Source of the DNA: Paraspadella gotoi
Taxonomy: Eukaryota > Chaetognatha
DNA length: 64,000 bases
Reading direction: 5' to 3'
Assembly (NCBI GenBank): GCA_051294375.1
Contig: CM119263.1
Location: 11,571,130 to 11,635,129, forward strand
The notes under the pieces are model-generated. The model made no database searches and was not told the DNA's origin. It saw nothing but the letters and a program-made list of their open reading frames with translations. The translations under genes and the position numbers were made by a program. Shown here one piece after another: positions 1 through 29,123 of the stretch (position 1 is its first letter; each line of letters begins with the position of its first letter).

Positions 1-355
1 GGAGTGAGACTGAGAGCGAGAGGGTGTTGAATGTTGAACGATGAATTTTGGGGAAAGCAAAAAAAAAAATTGTCCGTGAGTTTTTTTGTTTGGTTTTTTT
101 TTTCTTTATTTCAAAATTGTAGTTGATCAACGAAGAACCGATAAAAATTCTTTTTATTTTTTTACGAAGTCTCGACTTGAACCGGATTCCCTCCCGTCCC
201 TACCACCTCAACCATTGAGCCATCCAGCGCCAAAACTCAATCAGGCAGCCTTCATTGGAACGCGTCGCAACAAGTCACATTTCTTCCATTTTAAATATTT
301 GTGCAAAAAACATTTTCGAGCAAAGAGAGTTAGGGAGAGACCGCAGGTTTTTTTT
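1..355 (-). repeat. Inverted partial third copy of the duplicated repeat block
   Basis: Read on the minus strand, this segment matches about 1500-1860 and 4975-5330. Shared landmarks are the tRNA-like box region, the run of A/T around 60-130, and the block around 30-60 with the start of the reversed element. It ends at a 10-N gap (356-365). The copies differ by scattered single-base indels. No gene is supported here. Confidence 0.7.
168..232 (-). repeat. tRNA-like (Pol III box) element, inverted copy
   Basis: On the minus strand there is an A-box-like TGGCTCAATGG (212-222) and a B-box-like GGTTCAAGTCG (173-183), spaced as in a tRNA. The flanks do not form an acceptor stem, so this is more likely a tRNA-derived SINE head or tRNA relic than a working tRNA. 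The same element occurs at 1617-1692 and 5088-5160 inside the larger repeat. Confidence 0.35.
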
Positions 356-365
356 NNNNNNNNNN
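356..365. other. Assembly gap, 10 N
   Basis: Run of 10 N between a T tract and a pyrimidine-rich tract. Confidence 0.99.
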
Positions 366-474
366 TCTTTTTTACTTTCTCTCTCTCTCTCTCTCCCTTT
401 CCCTACTTTTTCTCATTTATTTCTTTCTCCCTCCTTCCTCGTCCCTTCGTTTTCTTGAGAGAGAGAGAGAGAGA

Positions 475-590
475 NNNNNNNNNNNNNNNNNNNNNNNNNN
501 NNNNNNNNNNNNNNNNNNNNNNNNNNNNNNNNNNNNNNNNNNNNNNNNNNNNNNNNNNNNNNNNNNNNNNNNNNNNNNNNNNNNNNNNNN
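475..590. other. Assembly gap, 116 N, inside a GA microsatellite
   Basis: Run of N with (GA)n on both sides (461-474 and 591-624). This is a microsatellite that was not read through. Confidence 0.99.
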
Positions 591-624
<34 letters not shown>

Positions 625-627
<3 letters not shown>

Positions 628-1199
628 TGGGCGAGCGAGGAAATTTCTTCTTGTTTATTTTCGTTGTCGTCAGTTGATTTTTGGCGACGCGAGAAGGAGA
701 AAGGGAAAAAGGATAGAAGGCGGAGTTGAATTCACATTCGGGGGAATGTGGCAGGAGAGAAAGTGGACCTTGGACAACGAAGGAGAAGAAAAAAAGTAAA
801 ATAAGTAAAATAGTAAAAAAGTAATCAGTAAAATAAAAATAAAAATAAAAAAAGTTTGTAAAGCAGCGGAAGACAATTTAAAGAGTTAAGAGAGAGTCAA
901 AGCCACGGTCCTTAGGTCCGACCAACTTCACAATCCCTCCATCACCACCGCCGTCCATAACCGACCCATTAGCCCCGCCCACTTTTTTCTCTAACATAAA
1001 CTCGTCGCGAGTCTCGATTGAATGAATTTCTTTCAGACATGAAGAGACCTTTGCCTCCCTCTGCATTCTGTCCCGAGTTCCTTACTTTTCTTCTTCTAAT
1101 TCTCTTTCTTCTTTTTCGTTCGATAATTTGTCCTGTCTTCGCTGCTTCTTTTGCTCCCTCCTCTTCTTCTTCTCTCCTCTCTCTCTCTCTCTCTCTCTC
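625..1199. other. No gene identified; one weak minus-strand open frame
   Basis: Purine-rich then pyrimidine-rich DNA. On the minus strand 878-1066 is an open 62-codon frame with balanced composition, with a possible acceptor AG near 1034. I recognise no family and give it little weight. A CT microsatellite (1179-1199) runs into a 25-N gap. Confidence 0.4.
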
Positions 1200-1224
1200 N
1201 NNNNNNNNNNNNNNNNNNNNNNNN
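1200..1224. other. Assembly gap, 25 N
   Basis: Run of exactly 25 N at the left edge of repeat copy 1. A gap of the same length sits at its right edge, so both look like fixed-size scaffold joins. Confidence 0.99.
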
Positions 1225-1616
1225 TAACTGAGAAAAAAGTAGGAAAGGAGAGAAGGAGAGAGAAGAAAAGTAAAAGAAAGGACAGTTAAAAGGTGAAAAA
1301 AAAAGAAGATAAAAAGAAAAAAAAGAAAGCAGCTTCAAAAAAAGGCTCGGTGTTGATCCCGTGTTCGCGGCATTCCGATGGCGGCTGACGCGGTACATCG
1401 TCTAATCTTCATGGAAAAAGAGAGAGAGGAGAGAGAATGAGAGAGCAGAGAGAGAAGAGAGAGGAGAGAGGAGAGGAGAAGAGCGCTGAAAATAAAAAAA
1501 ACGCTGCGGTCTCTCCTACTCTCTTTTGCTCGAAATGTTTGTTGCCATCAAAGTACTTTAAAATGGAGAAATGTGACTTGTTGCGGACCGTTCCATGAAG
1601 GTATGCGCTTGATTGA

Positions 1617-1692
1617 TGTTTTGGGCGCTGGACTGGCTCAAATGGTCTGAGGTGGTAGGGACGGTGAAGGGAATCCGGTTCAAGTCGAGACT
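1617..1692 (+). repeat. tRNA-like (Pol III box) element, copy 1
   Basis: A-box-like TGGCTCAAATGG is followed after about 40 bases by B-box-like GGTTCAAGTCG. One extra base disrupts the A box relative to the other copies. No pairing acceptor stem is seen. Confidence 0.35.
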
Positions 1693-3173
1693 TCGTAAAT
1701 AAAAATAAAAAGAATTTTTATCGGTTCTTCGTTGATCAACTACAATTTTGAAAAAAAAAAAAGAAAACAAAACAACAAAAACTCACGGACATTTTTTTTT
1801 TTGCTTTCCCCGCAAATTTCATCGCGTTCAACATTCAACAGCCTCTCGTCTCAGTCTCAACTCCCCGAAAAATGAAAATTTTTTTTCCTCGCGAATATAC
1901 ACGGGGAAAAAATTCTTTAATTAGTGCTGGGCTCCTAGCTAACATCCTTTATGAGTCCTCATTTGAAAATGGAACGTGTCCCAAACATCTCGAACGGACG
2001 ACCAAAAAAAATATAGAAATTTTTTAGAGAGTGAGAGAGAAGAGAGAGGAATGACGATAGTAGAGAGAAAAATAAGCAATGAGAGCGGGGAATGCGGGGC
2101 GAGAGAGAGAGAGAAGAGAGAGTAAAGTGGAGAGTGAGTGCGAGACAGAAATCGGGAAGCCTTTTTGAATGACTCATTAAGCGAAACAAAATTGTCGTTA
2201 AAACGCCGACCGGTGGAGACCGAGGACGGGAACAGTTAAGACCAAACGTGGAGGACGCCGAAAATCAAAGACGAGGAGAGAGAGAGAGAGAGAGAAGAGG
2301 CAGGAGAGAGAGAGGAGGAGAGAGGAGAAGAGAGAGGAGAGAGGAGGAGAGAGAGGCGAGAGAGAGAGAGAGAGGAAGGAGAGAAGAACAGAGAGAGAGA
2401 CAGATGAGAGAGAGAGATAGAGAGAAGGGAGGAGAGAAGGTTTTTTGTTCTTTATTTATTGACGGACGGTCTTGAGAAGACAGAGAACAAGGATCGCCTC
2501 GAGAAATGTTCTAAATATATGTTTCCTTCTTGATTCACTTTCATTTATTTTTTCTCCAATCCGCTTGATTTGATCAAGTAGAGTATCAATTCACGACTAA
2601 AAATGAAGCGTCTTCGTATTAAAAACCTTGTAATCTCTCATGAATCTTTTATTACGTCGCGCATGAATCGACCCGTCCGTTTCCATCTCTCGCTCTTCAT
2701 TTTCTTCTCCCAAATTTTCTCTTTTCAATAAAAAAGACTTCACCTCAGTCTTATTCTTTTTTTCGTTTCCTCTTCTCATCCTCATCATCATCATTGGTCT
2801 CCTTCCTCCTTTTCTTCTCCTTTTTCCCTTCTCCTCTTTCTATTCCTCTCCGAAACCTGTCGTGATTTCTCCTCCAAAAATTCTATTTTTTTCTTTATTT
2901 TTTTCCTTTTCAGGTAAAAAAAAAGAGTGAAACTCTGGCGAAAGAAAAAAGGCAAAAAGGGTAGGGAAAGGTACTGAGGCAGAAAGTGGAGTCACTGCCT
3001 CCTTTTTTAAAAAAAAAAAGAAAATTTTTTTTTCTTCCCATTTTCATTCTTTTTTTTAGGCGGGAAATTGTGGTCACAAGAACCCGTGTCCCGGTAGACG
3101 GTAAGGGAAAAGTAAATTTGGTTTCCAAAAAAAAGTGGAGCCCAAAAGTGGAACCGGGCGGAACGCCGGTCGG

Positions 3174-3322
<149 letters not shown>

Positions 3323-4062
3323 TTTTAACCAAATTGAAATTTATAGAAAATCTAAAAATTGAACCTCATTTTTCAGAATCAGATTATCTCTCTCTCAGTC
3401 GGTCCCTCGCACTCTCTCGCTCGCACTCACTCTCTCTCTCGTCGGGCGGGCGACGGTAGATTTTTTCGGGTTCAGGACGTCGCGAGATGAAAAAAAAAAT
3501 TAGGGGGGAGCGGGTGGGGGGCGAGAGAAGGAGCGGAGTGGAACCGAGAAGACAGTTCCGCGAGTGAGTCGAGTGGGGAGAGGGAAATAAATAGAAAGGA
3601 TGGGCGGGAATTAAAGGAACCGTCGAACGCGCCTTGCAGGGTTAAAGGAAAACTAAACGGATTTAAGGCTCCCTTTCAAAATTTGTCGTATTTTACAATT
3701 TTCTTTTCTCGGTAGAAAAATATCCCTTCTTCTTACTCCGAATTCTAATTTCTATAAACTTAACTGATGATTGAAGTCAGAGGGGCATGGCAATTTTTTT
3801 TTCGTGGGAGAGGATATTTAATAGAATATATTCAAAGGAATGTTTACAATATACTACGTTCATTATTCGACGATTCAAGTTTTTGTATTAAACCACCACC
3901 ATAGCATTGAGTGCGTTCTCTTTAATTTCGTACACTAAAAATACAGAAAAGCGACTCATACTTTCTTTATGTCGCTTTTATTCGCTGATCCTCAGCCTAT
4001 GAGACCTCACATCAAGTCTTCCAATGACTTCGACCTCTCTCTGTCTCTCTCTCTCTCTCTCT

Positions 4063-4207
4063 NNNNNNNNNNNNNNNNNNNNNNNNNNNNNNNNNNNNNN
4101 NNNNNNNNNNNNNNNNNNNNNNNNNNNNNNNNNNNNNNNNNNNNNNNNNNNNNNNNNNNNNNNNNNNNNNNNNNNNNNNNNNNNNNNNNNNNNNNNNNNN
4201 NNNNNNN
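4063..4207. other. Assembly gap, 145 N, in a CT microsatellite
   Basis: Run of N. The matching place in copy 2 (about 7581-7748) is filled with interrupted CT repeat followed by a short unique piece. Confidence 0.99.
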
Positions 4208-4661
4208 CGCCGGCCAATCGTCCCCGGATGTCGAATCTTCAAAAGAGCCCGTATGTTATTGGCGACCTCGACACCGTCGCGAGGTCACGGCGGCATTCGG
4301 GAGCCGATGACCTCGCCGACTCGAAAGGGCAAAAGCCCATAAACACGGGGAATTGGGCGGAGGAAGAGGAAGAAGAGGAGGAGGAAGAAGAGGCGCGGGG
4401 GCAACCCGAAAACGAATTTGAAAAGGATAAAACTTTGAAAAAGGTTTTTTCGAGATAAAAAGTGAAAGGTTTCGAAGGATAAAAAAAAGTTCACTTTTTT
4501 CTTTCGAAACGATAAGAAGGGTTTGGCCCACGAATAGAAAAAAAAAACAAGGAGAGGGCAAAGGTTTTTGCCGTTGTATTATTTTTTTCCCATGGCTTCT
4601 GAACTGTTGGTCTCGCTGGTCTCCTCAACCGCTTATTCATCAGATAGGGTTTCCATTTATT

Positions 4662-4686
4662 NNNNNNNNNNNNNNNNNNNNNNNNN
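4662..4686. other. Assembly gap, 25 N
   Basis: Run of exactly 25 N separating the two copies of the large duplication. Confidence 0.99.
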
Positions 4687-7600
4687 TAACTGAGAAAAAA
4701 AGTAGGGAAGGAGAGAGAGAGAGAGAGAAAGTAAAAGAAAGGACAGTTTAAAAGTGAAAAAAAAAGAAGATAAAAAGAAAAAAAAGAAAGACAGCTTTCA
4801 GAAAAAGGCTCGGTGTTCGAGTCCCGTGTTCGCGGCTTCCGATGCGGCTGACGCCGGAATCGTCCTTGAATATTCATGAGAAAAGAGAGAGAGGAGAGAG
4901 AGAGAGAGAGAGAGAGAGAAGAGAGAGGAGAAGACGAAGAGAGAGTCGCTGAAAGATAAAAAAAACCTGCGGTCTCTCCTAACTCTCTTTGCTCGGAAAT
5001 GTTTTTGTTGGCCACAAATACTTTAAAATGGAAAATGTAGACTTGTTGCGGACGCCGTTTCCAATGAAGGCTGCGCTGATTGAGTGTTTTGAGCGCTGGA
5101 TGCTCAATGGTTGAGGTGGTAGGGGACCGGTGAGGGAAATCCGGTTCAAGTCGAGACTTCGTAAATAAAAATAAAAAGAATTTTTATCGGTCTTCGTTGA
5201 TTCAAACTACAATTTTTGAAATAAAAGAAAAAAAAACATAAACAAAAAAACTCACCGGACAATTTTTTTTTTTTGCTTTTCCCCAAATTTCCATGCCGTT
5301 TCAACATTCAACAGCCTCTGTCTCATCTCAACTACCCCGAAAAATGAAAATTTTTTTTCCTCGCGAAATTACACGGGGAAAAAATTCTTTAATTAGTGCT
5401 GGGCTCCTGAGCTAACCCTTTATGAGTCCTCATTTGAAATGGACGTGTCCCCAAACATCTCGAACGGACGACCAAAAAAAATATACGAAATTTCTTTTTT
5501 AGAGAGTGAGCAGAGAGAGAGAGGAATACGTATAGAGAGATGAAAAATACAGCAATGAGAGCGGGGAATGCGGGGGCGAGAGAAGAGAGACGAAGAGAGA
5601 GTAAAGTGAGAGAGTGAGTGCGAGACAAGAAATCGGAAGCCTTTTTGAATGACTCATTAACGACAACAAAATAGTCGTTAAACGCCGACCGGATGGAGAC
5701 CGAGGACGGGAACAGTTAAGGGACGTCAAGTGGAGGACCCGAAAATCAAAGAAGGAGAGAGAGAGAGAGGGAAGACGGAGAGAGTGAGGAGGAGAGAGGA
5801 GAGAGAGAGAAGAGAGAGAGAGAGCGAGAGAGAGGAGAGAGGAATGGAGAAAGAACAGAGAGAGAGACAGAGAGAGAGAGAGAAGAGAGAAGGGAGGAGA
5901 GAAGGTTTTGTTCTTTATTTATGACGGACTGGTCTGAGAAGACAGAGAACCAAGAATCGCCTCGAGAAATGTTCTAAATTATAGTTTCTCTTCTTATTCA
6001 GCTTCATTTATTTTTTTCCCACATCGCTTGATGTTTTGATGCAAGTAGAGTATCAATCACGACTAAAAATAAGCGTCTCGTCATTAAAAACCTGTGTAAT
6101 CTCTCATGAATTTTATTACGTCGACGCATGAATCGACCCCTCCGTTCGGATCTGCTCGCTCTTCATTTTCTTCTCCCAACAAATTTCTCTTTTCAATAAA
6201 AAAGACTTCACTCAGTCTTATTTTTTTTTCGTTTTCCCTCTCCTCCTTCCTCAGTACTATCTATCATTTGGTACTCCTTCCTCCTTCTTCTTCTACCTTT
6301 TTCCCTTTCCCTCTTTCTATGCTCCTCCGAACCTAGTCGGTGGATTTCTCCCTCCAAAAAAATTCTATTTTTTCTTTATTTTTTCCTTTTCAGGTAAAAA
6401 TAAAAAAGAGTGGAAAACATCTGGCGAAAGAAAAAAGGCAAAAAGCGGAGGGAAAGGTAAACTGAGCAGAAACGTGGATCACTGCCTCCCGTTTTGAAGA
6501 AGAAAAAAAAGAAAAATTTTTTTCCCATTTCATTCTTTTTTATCAGCGGGAAATTTTGGTCACCAACCCGTGTCCCGGGTAGACGGTATAAGCTGAAAAG
6601 TAAGATCCTTGTTTCCAAAAAAAGTTGGAGCCCAAAGTGGAAACCGGCGGACGCCGGTCGGGAGAGAAATGAGAGATGTGACGGAAGAGATAGAGATGAT
6701 GGAGAGAGAGAGAGAGAGAGAGAGAGGAGGAGAGAGAGAGGAGAGAGACATTCTTTACCACAAATTGAATTATATATAGAAAATCTAAAAAAATGGTTGA
6801 ACCTCATTGGTTCTCGAGAAAATCGAGATTATCCTCTCTTACTCTCAGTGCGGCTCCCTCGCCACTCTCTCGCTCGCCACTCACGGTCTCGTCTGTCTCT
6901 GTACGGCGGCGACGTGTAGAGTATCTTGTTTTCGGGGCTTCGAAGGCACGTTACGTCGATGATGAAAAAAAAAAATTACGGGCGGGAGGGTGGGGTGCGA
7001 GAGAAAAGAGCGGAGGAGAACGAACGAAACACAGTTCCGCGAGTGAGTCCCGACGAGTCGCATCGCAAGTGGGGAGAGGGAAATAAAATAAGAAAAAGGA
7101 TGGGCGGGTAATTAAAGAGGAACCGTCGAACGCCGCCTTGGGCAGGCGTTAAAAGGAAAACTTAAAACGATTCTAAGGCTCTTCCTTCAACAATTTGTCG
7201 TAGTTTACAGATTTTACTTCTCCGGATAGAAAAATATCCTTCCTTCTTACTCCGAATTCTAATTCTTATATAACTTTAACTGATGATTTGAAGTTCAGAG
7301 GGGGCATGCGCAACGTCTTTTTTTTCGGTATTGCGGAAGAGGCATTATTAATAGAATATAATTCAAAAGAATTTTCTACAAGATATTATACTACGTTCAT
7401 TATTCGACGATTCAAGTTTTTGTATTAAACACCACCATAGCAGTGAGTGCGTTCTCTTAAATTTCGTTACACTAATAAATGCAGAAAAGCGACTCATACT
7501 TTCTTTATGTCGCTGTTTATTCGCTGCATCCTCAGCCTATGAGACTCACATCAAGGTCTTCCAATGACTTCGACCTCTCTCTGTCGCGTCTCTCTCTCTC

Positions 7601-8237
7601 TCCTCTCTCGTCTTCTCTCTCTTTCTCTCTCTCTCTTCTCTCTCTCTTCTCATCCTCTTCGTCTCTCGTTCTCTCTCTCTTCTCTCTCTCGTCTTCCTCT
7701 CTCTCTCTCTCTCTCTCTCCTCTCAACCCGAGAAATTCCCTTTCGACCGCCGGCCAATCGTCCCCGGATGTCGAATCTTGCAAAAGAGCCCGTATGTTAT
7801 TGTGGCGACCTCGACACCGTTCGCGGAGGTCATCGGCGGCATTCGGAGCGATGACCTCGTCCCGGACTCGAAAGGCAAAAGTCCCATAAACACGGGGAAT
7901 TGGGCGAGGAAGAGGAATAAGTAGGAGGAGAAAAGAGTGCGGGGGCACACCCGAAAAACTGAATTTGAAAAGGATTTAAAACTTTGAAAAAGGTTTTTTT
8001 TCGAGATGTAAAAAGTGAATAGGTGTTCGAAGGATAAAAAAAAAGTCACTTTTTTCTTTTTCGAAACGATAAGAAGGGTTTGGTCCGAGAAATAGAAAAA
8101 AAAACAAGGAGAGGACCAAAGTGTTTTAGCGCAGCTCGTCTTGATATTATTTTTTTCCCATGGCTTCTGAGCACGTGTTGGTCCTCGCTGGGTCTCCTCA
8201 ACCGGCTAGTTCAATCAGAATAGGGTATCCATTTATT
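4687..8237 (+). repeat. Copy 2 of ~3.5-kb near-tandem duplication
   Basis: Second copy of 1225-4661, about 115 bp longer because its CT microsatellite is filled in. Sequence runs on without a gap into unique DNA at 8238. No reading frame is kept between the copies. Confidence 0.85.
5088..5160 (+). repeat. tRNA-like (Pol III box) element, copy 2
   Basis: B-box-like GGTTCAAGTCG at about 5143-5153, with a degraded A-box-like stretch (ATGCTCAATGG) upstream. It is the same element as at 168-232 and 1617-1692. Confidence 0.35.
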
Positions 8238-10733
8238 ATAGCTTAGGACAAAAGAAAAAAACCAAAGAGATAAAATGTTTTTGAAAAATAGAAATTTCGT
8301 GAATAATGGAAATTTTATTTTTTCTTAATGGAAATCATCTGTGCAATATTTTTTCAGCAAAACTATTTTCCTTTGTTTCTTTACATTTTTTTTTTTTGTA
8401 GACGTCGATGAATGAAACGGAAAAGTCACATAAAAGACTTTGAGTAAAAGCGCTTCACAAAACTCGGCGTCGAAACTCTATTCGTTCCCATTTCGTTTTA
8501 AATTGTTTAGACAATTCAAGTAAACGATCGTAAACCAGTGACCGGGAATCATTTTTGTTTTCTACGTAATCTACGCTGTGTCGCCAACTTATATATAAGG
8601 ACTTTCGTAATTATGTTTACTTTGTCCCCTCGTTTTTGTTAATGTCCGCTTCTTCCACCTTCTCTCTTTTTCCTTCTTTTTTCTCCCTTCTTTCCTCTCT
8701 TCCTCTCTCGCTCTCCCCGTCACTCCCTCTCCGCTTCTTCTCATTACTCTCTTCCTCTCTTCCTCTCTCGCTCTCCCCGTCACCCCCTCTCTAAATCTCC
8801 GCTTCTTCTCATTTCTCTCTTCCTCTCTCGCTCTCCCCGTCACTCCCTCTCTAAATCTCTGCTTCTTCTCATTTCTCTCTTCCTCGATTCCGTCTCGCTC
8901 TCCCCGAGTCCTCGATTCGAGAGAAATCAATTCGTCTTCGGTGACTTCTCCCCTTCTTTGCCCCACAATCCCCACAACCGCCAAAAGCCCGACGACGCCC
9001 CCACAGCACTCCCCACCACCTCGCCCGCCCTTCACTTCTCCGCGCCCCCTTGAGGCCAAAATTTGTCGAAAAATTTTCTTCGACAAAAAATTTTTTTTCC
9101 CCTTCCTAAAAAAAAAAAATAAACTTGATTTGGGTAAATTTTGGTTGACAGGAAGCGAAAAAAAAATAAAAAGAATAAAATCTAAAAATGTTTATTTTCG
9201 ATGTTGTTCCGAAGTTCGGACAAGAAAATAAGAGTTTTCTCTCTCGATTTTTTTTTTCTCTTTTTTTTATTTTGTCGTTGGGTCTTTTGTATCTTATCTC
9301 CGGGTTATTTTCCCCACAACACGTAAACTAAAGAATTGAAGGTTTTTTTCTTTAAATTTTAAAAACTTGTTATATTATATTTATAATAAAGGAAATATTT
9401 CTCTTTTATTAAGACTTTTTGGTTTTCTTTAGTACGCATAGTCACACGTACACTCTGATTCTCTCTCTCTCTCTCTCTCCTCTCTCTCTTCCATATTCTC
9501 TCTCTCTTTCAATTTCTATCTATTAAAGAAAAAACAGCGCATCTTCACTTGCGATTCGTATTTCAAAAATCGTGTTTTTTCTACGTCACACACAATCTCT
9601 CTCTCTCTCTGTATCTCTCTTTCTCTCTCTCTTTCTTTCCCCTCCGCCGCGATTTGGCAATGCCAATTTCAGAGCCTGCAAAATTTTGAGGTGACCCTTT
9701 CGACCCCGCAGGCTCCAATTTCAAAAAATTTCAAAGAGATATTGCGTTTTCTCAACTTCTCTCCCCTCCCACCTCTCTCTCCCCGACTTCCAACCCTCCA
9801 CAGTCGCATCGCCCTCCTACTCCCCCCCGTCTTCCCTTCCGCGTTGTATGATCTGAATTTCATGCATGGATGCAGTCAAGGGGCTTCGGTGGAATCGTAT
9901 TGTGAATTTTTTTATATATGCTTTCCCCCCCATCGGCACAAACGTTCAAAAAGGTGCTCTCTCTCTATCTCTCTTTCTCTTTCTCTCTCTCTCTCTCCCT
10001 CTCTCTCTCTCTCTTTCTCTTTTCTTTTTTTTATCTTCAAGAGGAAATTGAAACTAGGAAAAGATCCATATACTACTAGGTTCCTACTACTTTTTTTTTT
10101 TTGCATTTTTCAAAATAAAATTTTTGTGTTTCAGACGCGTCAGAGTCGGCGACCTTTTTGAACCTCTTAGTATATTTCGCCTCAACTAGTTCCTCATTCA
10201 CCCTTTTCTTTAATGCATATCAATCTCATTTTTTCCCCCTTTCCTTCTCTTCCTCTTTGTCTCTTTCTCCCCTCCCGCTCTGTCCCTCTCTTTTTCCCAA
10301 TTTCCGCCTCTGCCCATCTTTCTTCCCCTTGTTCCCCCTTCCCTCTCTCTCTCCCTCACCTACGAAAAGGAGTGAAATCGTAATCTAGTGAAATTCGGGA
10401 AAAAAGCCTCCGAGGATGAGAGGAGGAGGAGGAGGAGGACTGAGGAGGAAGAGCGAGCCAATTTTAAGATGGAAGTACAAAAGGAAGTGATAAACTTTTT
10501 GGGGAGGGACGAAGGGAGTTTTGGAAAGGATAGGATCGGGGTAAGGATTCGTGTGAAAAGGAAGAGTTCTCTGAATAGATATATTTAAAAAAGTAAACGA
10601 ACAATCGTATTGTTATTCATATTGTTATTATTATCATGATTGTTAATATTTATTATTGATCAGAGTTAAAATACGGCAACAGTTATTCCTCAATAATCCT
10701 CCTCCGCAACAAAGAGAGAGAGAGAGATGAGAT

Positions 10734-10772
<39 letters not shown>

Positions 10773-12152
10773 CGACGGGCAGAGATCACAGACAAATAGA
10801 TTCCAATTTTTCCAATTGGTCGGTGCGCCGTTGCCGACTGCCGCTCGCCTTTCCGATGATATTAAAGATTTTATCTATTGAAAAGTCGTCGTTGTTGTTG
10901 TTGTAGCAGTTGTGCTTAGAAGCGCTAAAACGTGGGATATACTTGAGACGGTCGATGCGGCTCCAAGTGGAAAAAATTGTTTTTCTTTAGCGGAAACCAA
11001 TTTACAATCTGATACGGAGCAATACACTACCTACTAATAGTTCGACTTACTAATAGCTCGACTATTGTACTATTTCGTAATTTGCCTCCGATTTGGTACC
11101 AATGAAAAGCGTTGTAACTTGGATCAAAAAAAATATTCCACTTCAAGTCAGACGCCTTTCGGGTTTAGAAATTTCCGTCGAAACGAATTTCCAAAGCAAA
11201 GAAATATTTAAATCACGTATTTTTCGCATATAAACGGTTTCTCCCGGTCAATTCTTGTTGTTCTTGAAGCAATAATTTTTCGTCTCAGCGATTCCATTAT
11301 AAAAGAGGACCAAAAATTGTCGAAAAGCTTTTAGAGTTTTAAATTTCCTTTTTTTTTTTCTTTGAAATTTTGTAAATTCTAACCCAACAAAGTGACAGGT
11401 TTTAGCTTAGTAAAAGTTGTAATACCTGTCGAACTGAGATATTAGTATCCGTTCTTCTTTGCTCTGGCGCATATTTTGAGTGCACCGTCTATGTCTGCCG
11501 GCGCGCTTAAAGCGCGTCCTCCACCCTCGCCGACGAACCGGCTTCGTCTGAATTGTATTTCGATTTTGATTTGATTTCGTCGTCGCCGCGTTAAAAAGCG
11601 GCGCTTCTTTTCTTCAACGTCGTCGACGTCGTCGCCATCGTTGTCGCCGGGAAGACGTAAGGTCATTGGGGCCAACGAGAAAATGCGTCACGTGATTTTT
11701 GTTAGCGTGACAAGAAAATAACACGTGATTTCAATTTCTATCTTCACGAATATCCGCTTTTTGATTTGATGCAAGGACAGAAATCGGTTGGAATCGCTGT
11801 TTAGAACATTTTTTGAAAATCTCCCCTTTTCCCTAAATGATTATTTTTTCGATCAGAAAAAAATTTTTAGGATAATTTTTTGCAAAAAAACAAAATTTGA
11901 ATTTGAGTCAATACAAGAGGGGAAGCCTGGCACATCATGTGACTTCTTTTTAAAGAAAAAAAAATAAAGAAAAGAGAAAGAGAAAATCTTTGAACCCAAT
12001 TTTTGTTTTAAACGTTATTAATAAAAATAATATTAACTATATTTTCAAACATCTCTTACGCGTTGCACGCGAGTTAACAAACGTACGCAGATGAAGCTTC
12101 CGCTTTCTCTGACTCGGGGTTTGCTAATTTCAATCCTTTCTTTTCATTTCAG
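8238..12152. other. Upstream flank of E93: no gene identified
   Basis: Mixed AT-rich and pyrimidine-rich DNA. It holds a 60-bp minisatellite (8697-8885), several CT or GA tracts (9461-9500, 9595-9650, 9955-10021, 10711-10770) and a GC-richer block at 11450-11680. That block ends in a usable donor, GAC followed by GTAAGG at 11655. The missing 5' exon or promoter of E93 may lie here, but no ATG-initiated frame joins in phase to the exon at 12153. Confidence 0.5.
8697..8885 (-). repeat. 60-bp minisatellite, about 3 units
   Basis: A unit containing CTCTCGCTCTCCCCGTCAC recurs at 60-bp spacing. Because 60 is a multiple of 3, a minus-strand frame (8589-9086) stays open through it with a 20-residue Arg/Glu-rich repeat. 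That frame begins at TTG, with no ATG at its start, and I do not call it a gene. Confidence 0.8.

Positions 12153-29123
<16,971 letters not shown>

Noticed and set aside
7479-7948. Open frames over the interrupted CT repeat in copy 2
   Set aside because: Low-complexity translation, not kept between the two copies because of indels.
8589-9086. 165-codon minus-strand frame with 20-residue repeats
   Set aside because: It is created by a 60-bp pyrimidine-rich minisatellite, begins without an ATG, and has no recognised domain.
10388-10588. Arg/Glu-rich plus-strand frame
   Set aside because: Purine-rich low complexity; it does not start with ATG at a supported site and does not join E93 in phase.
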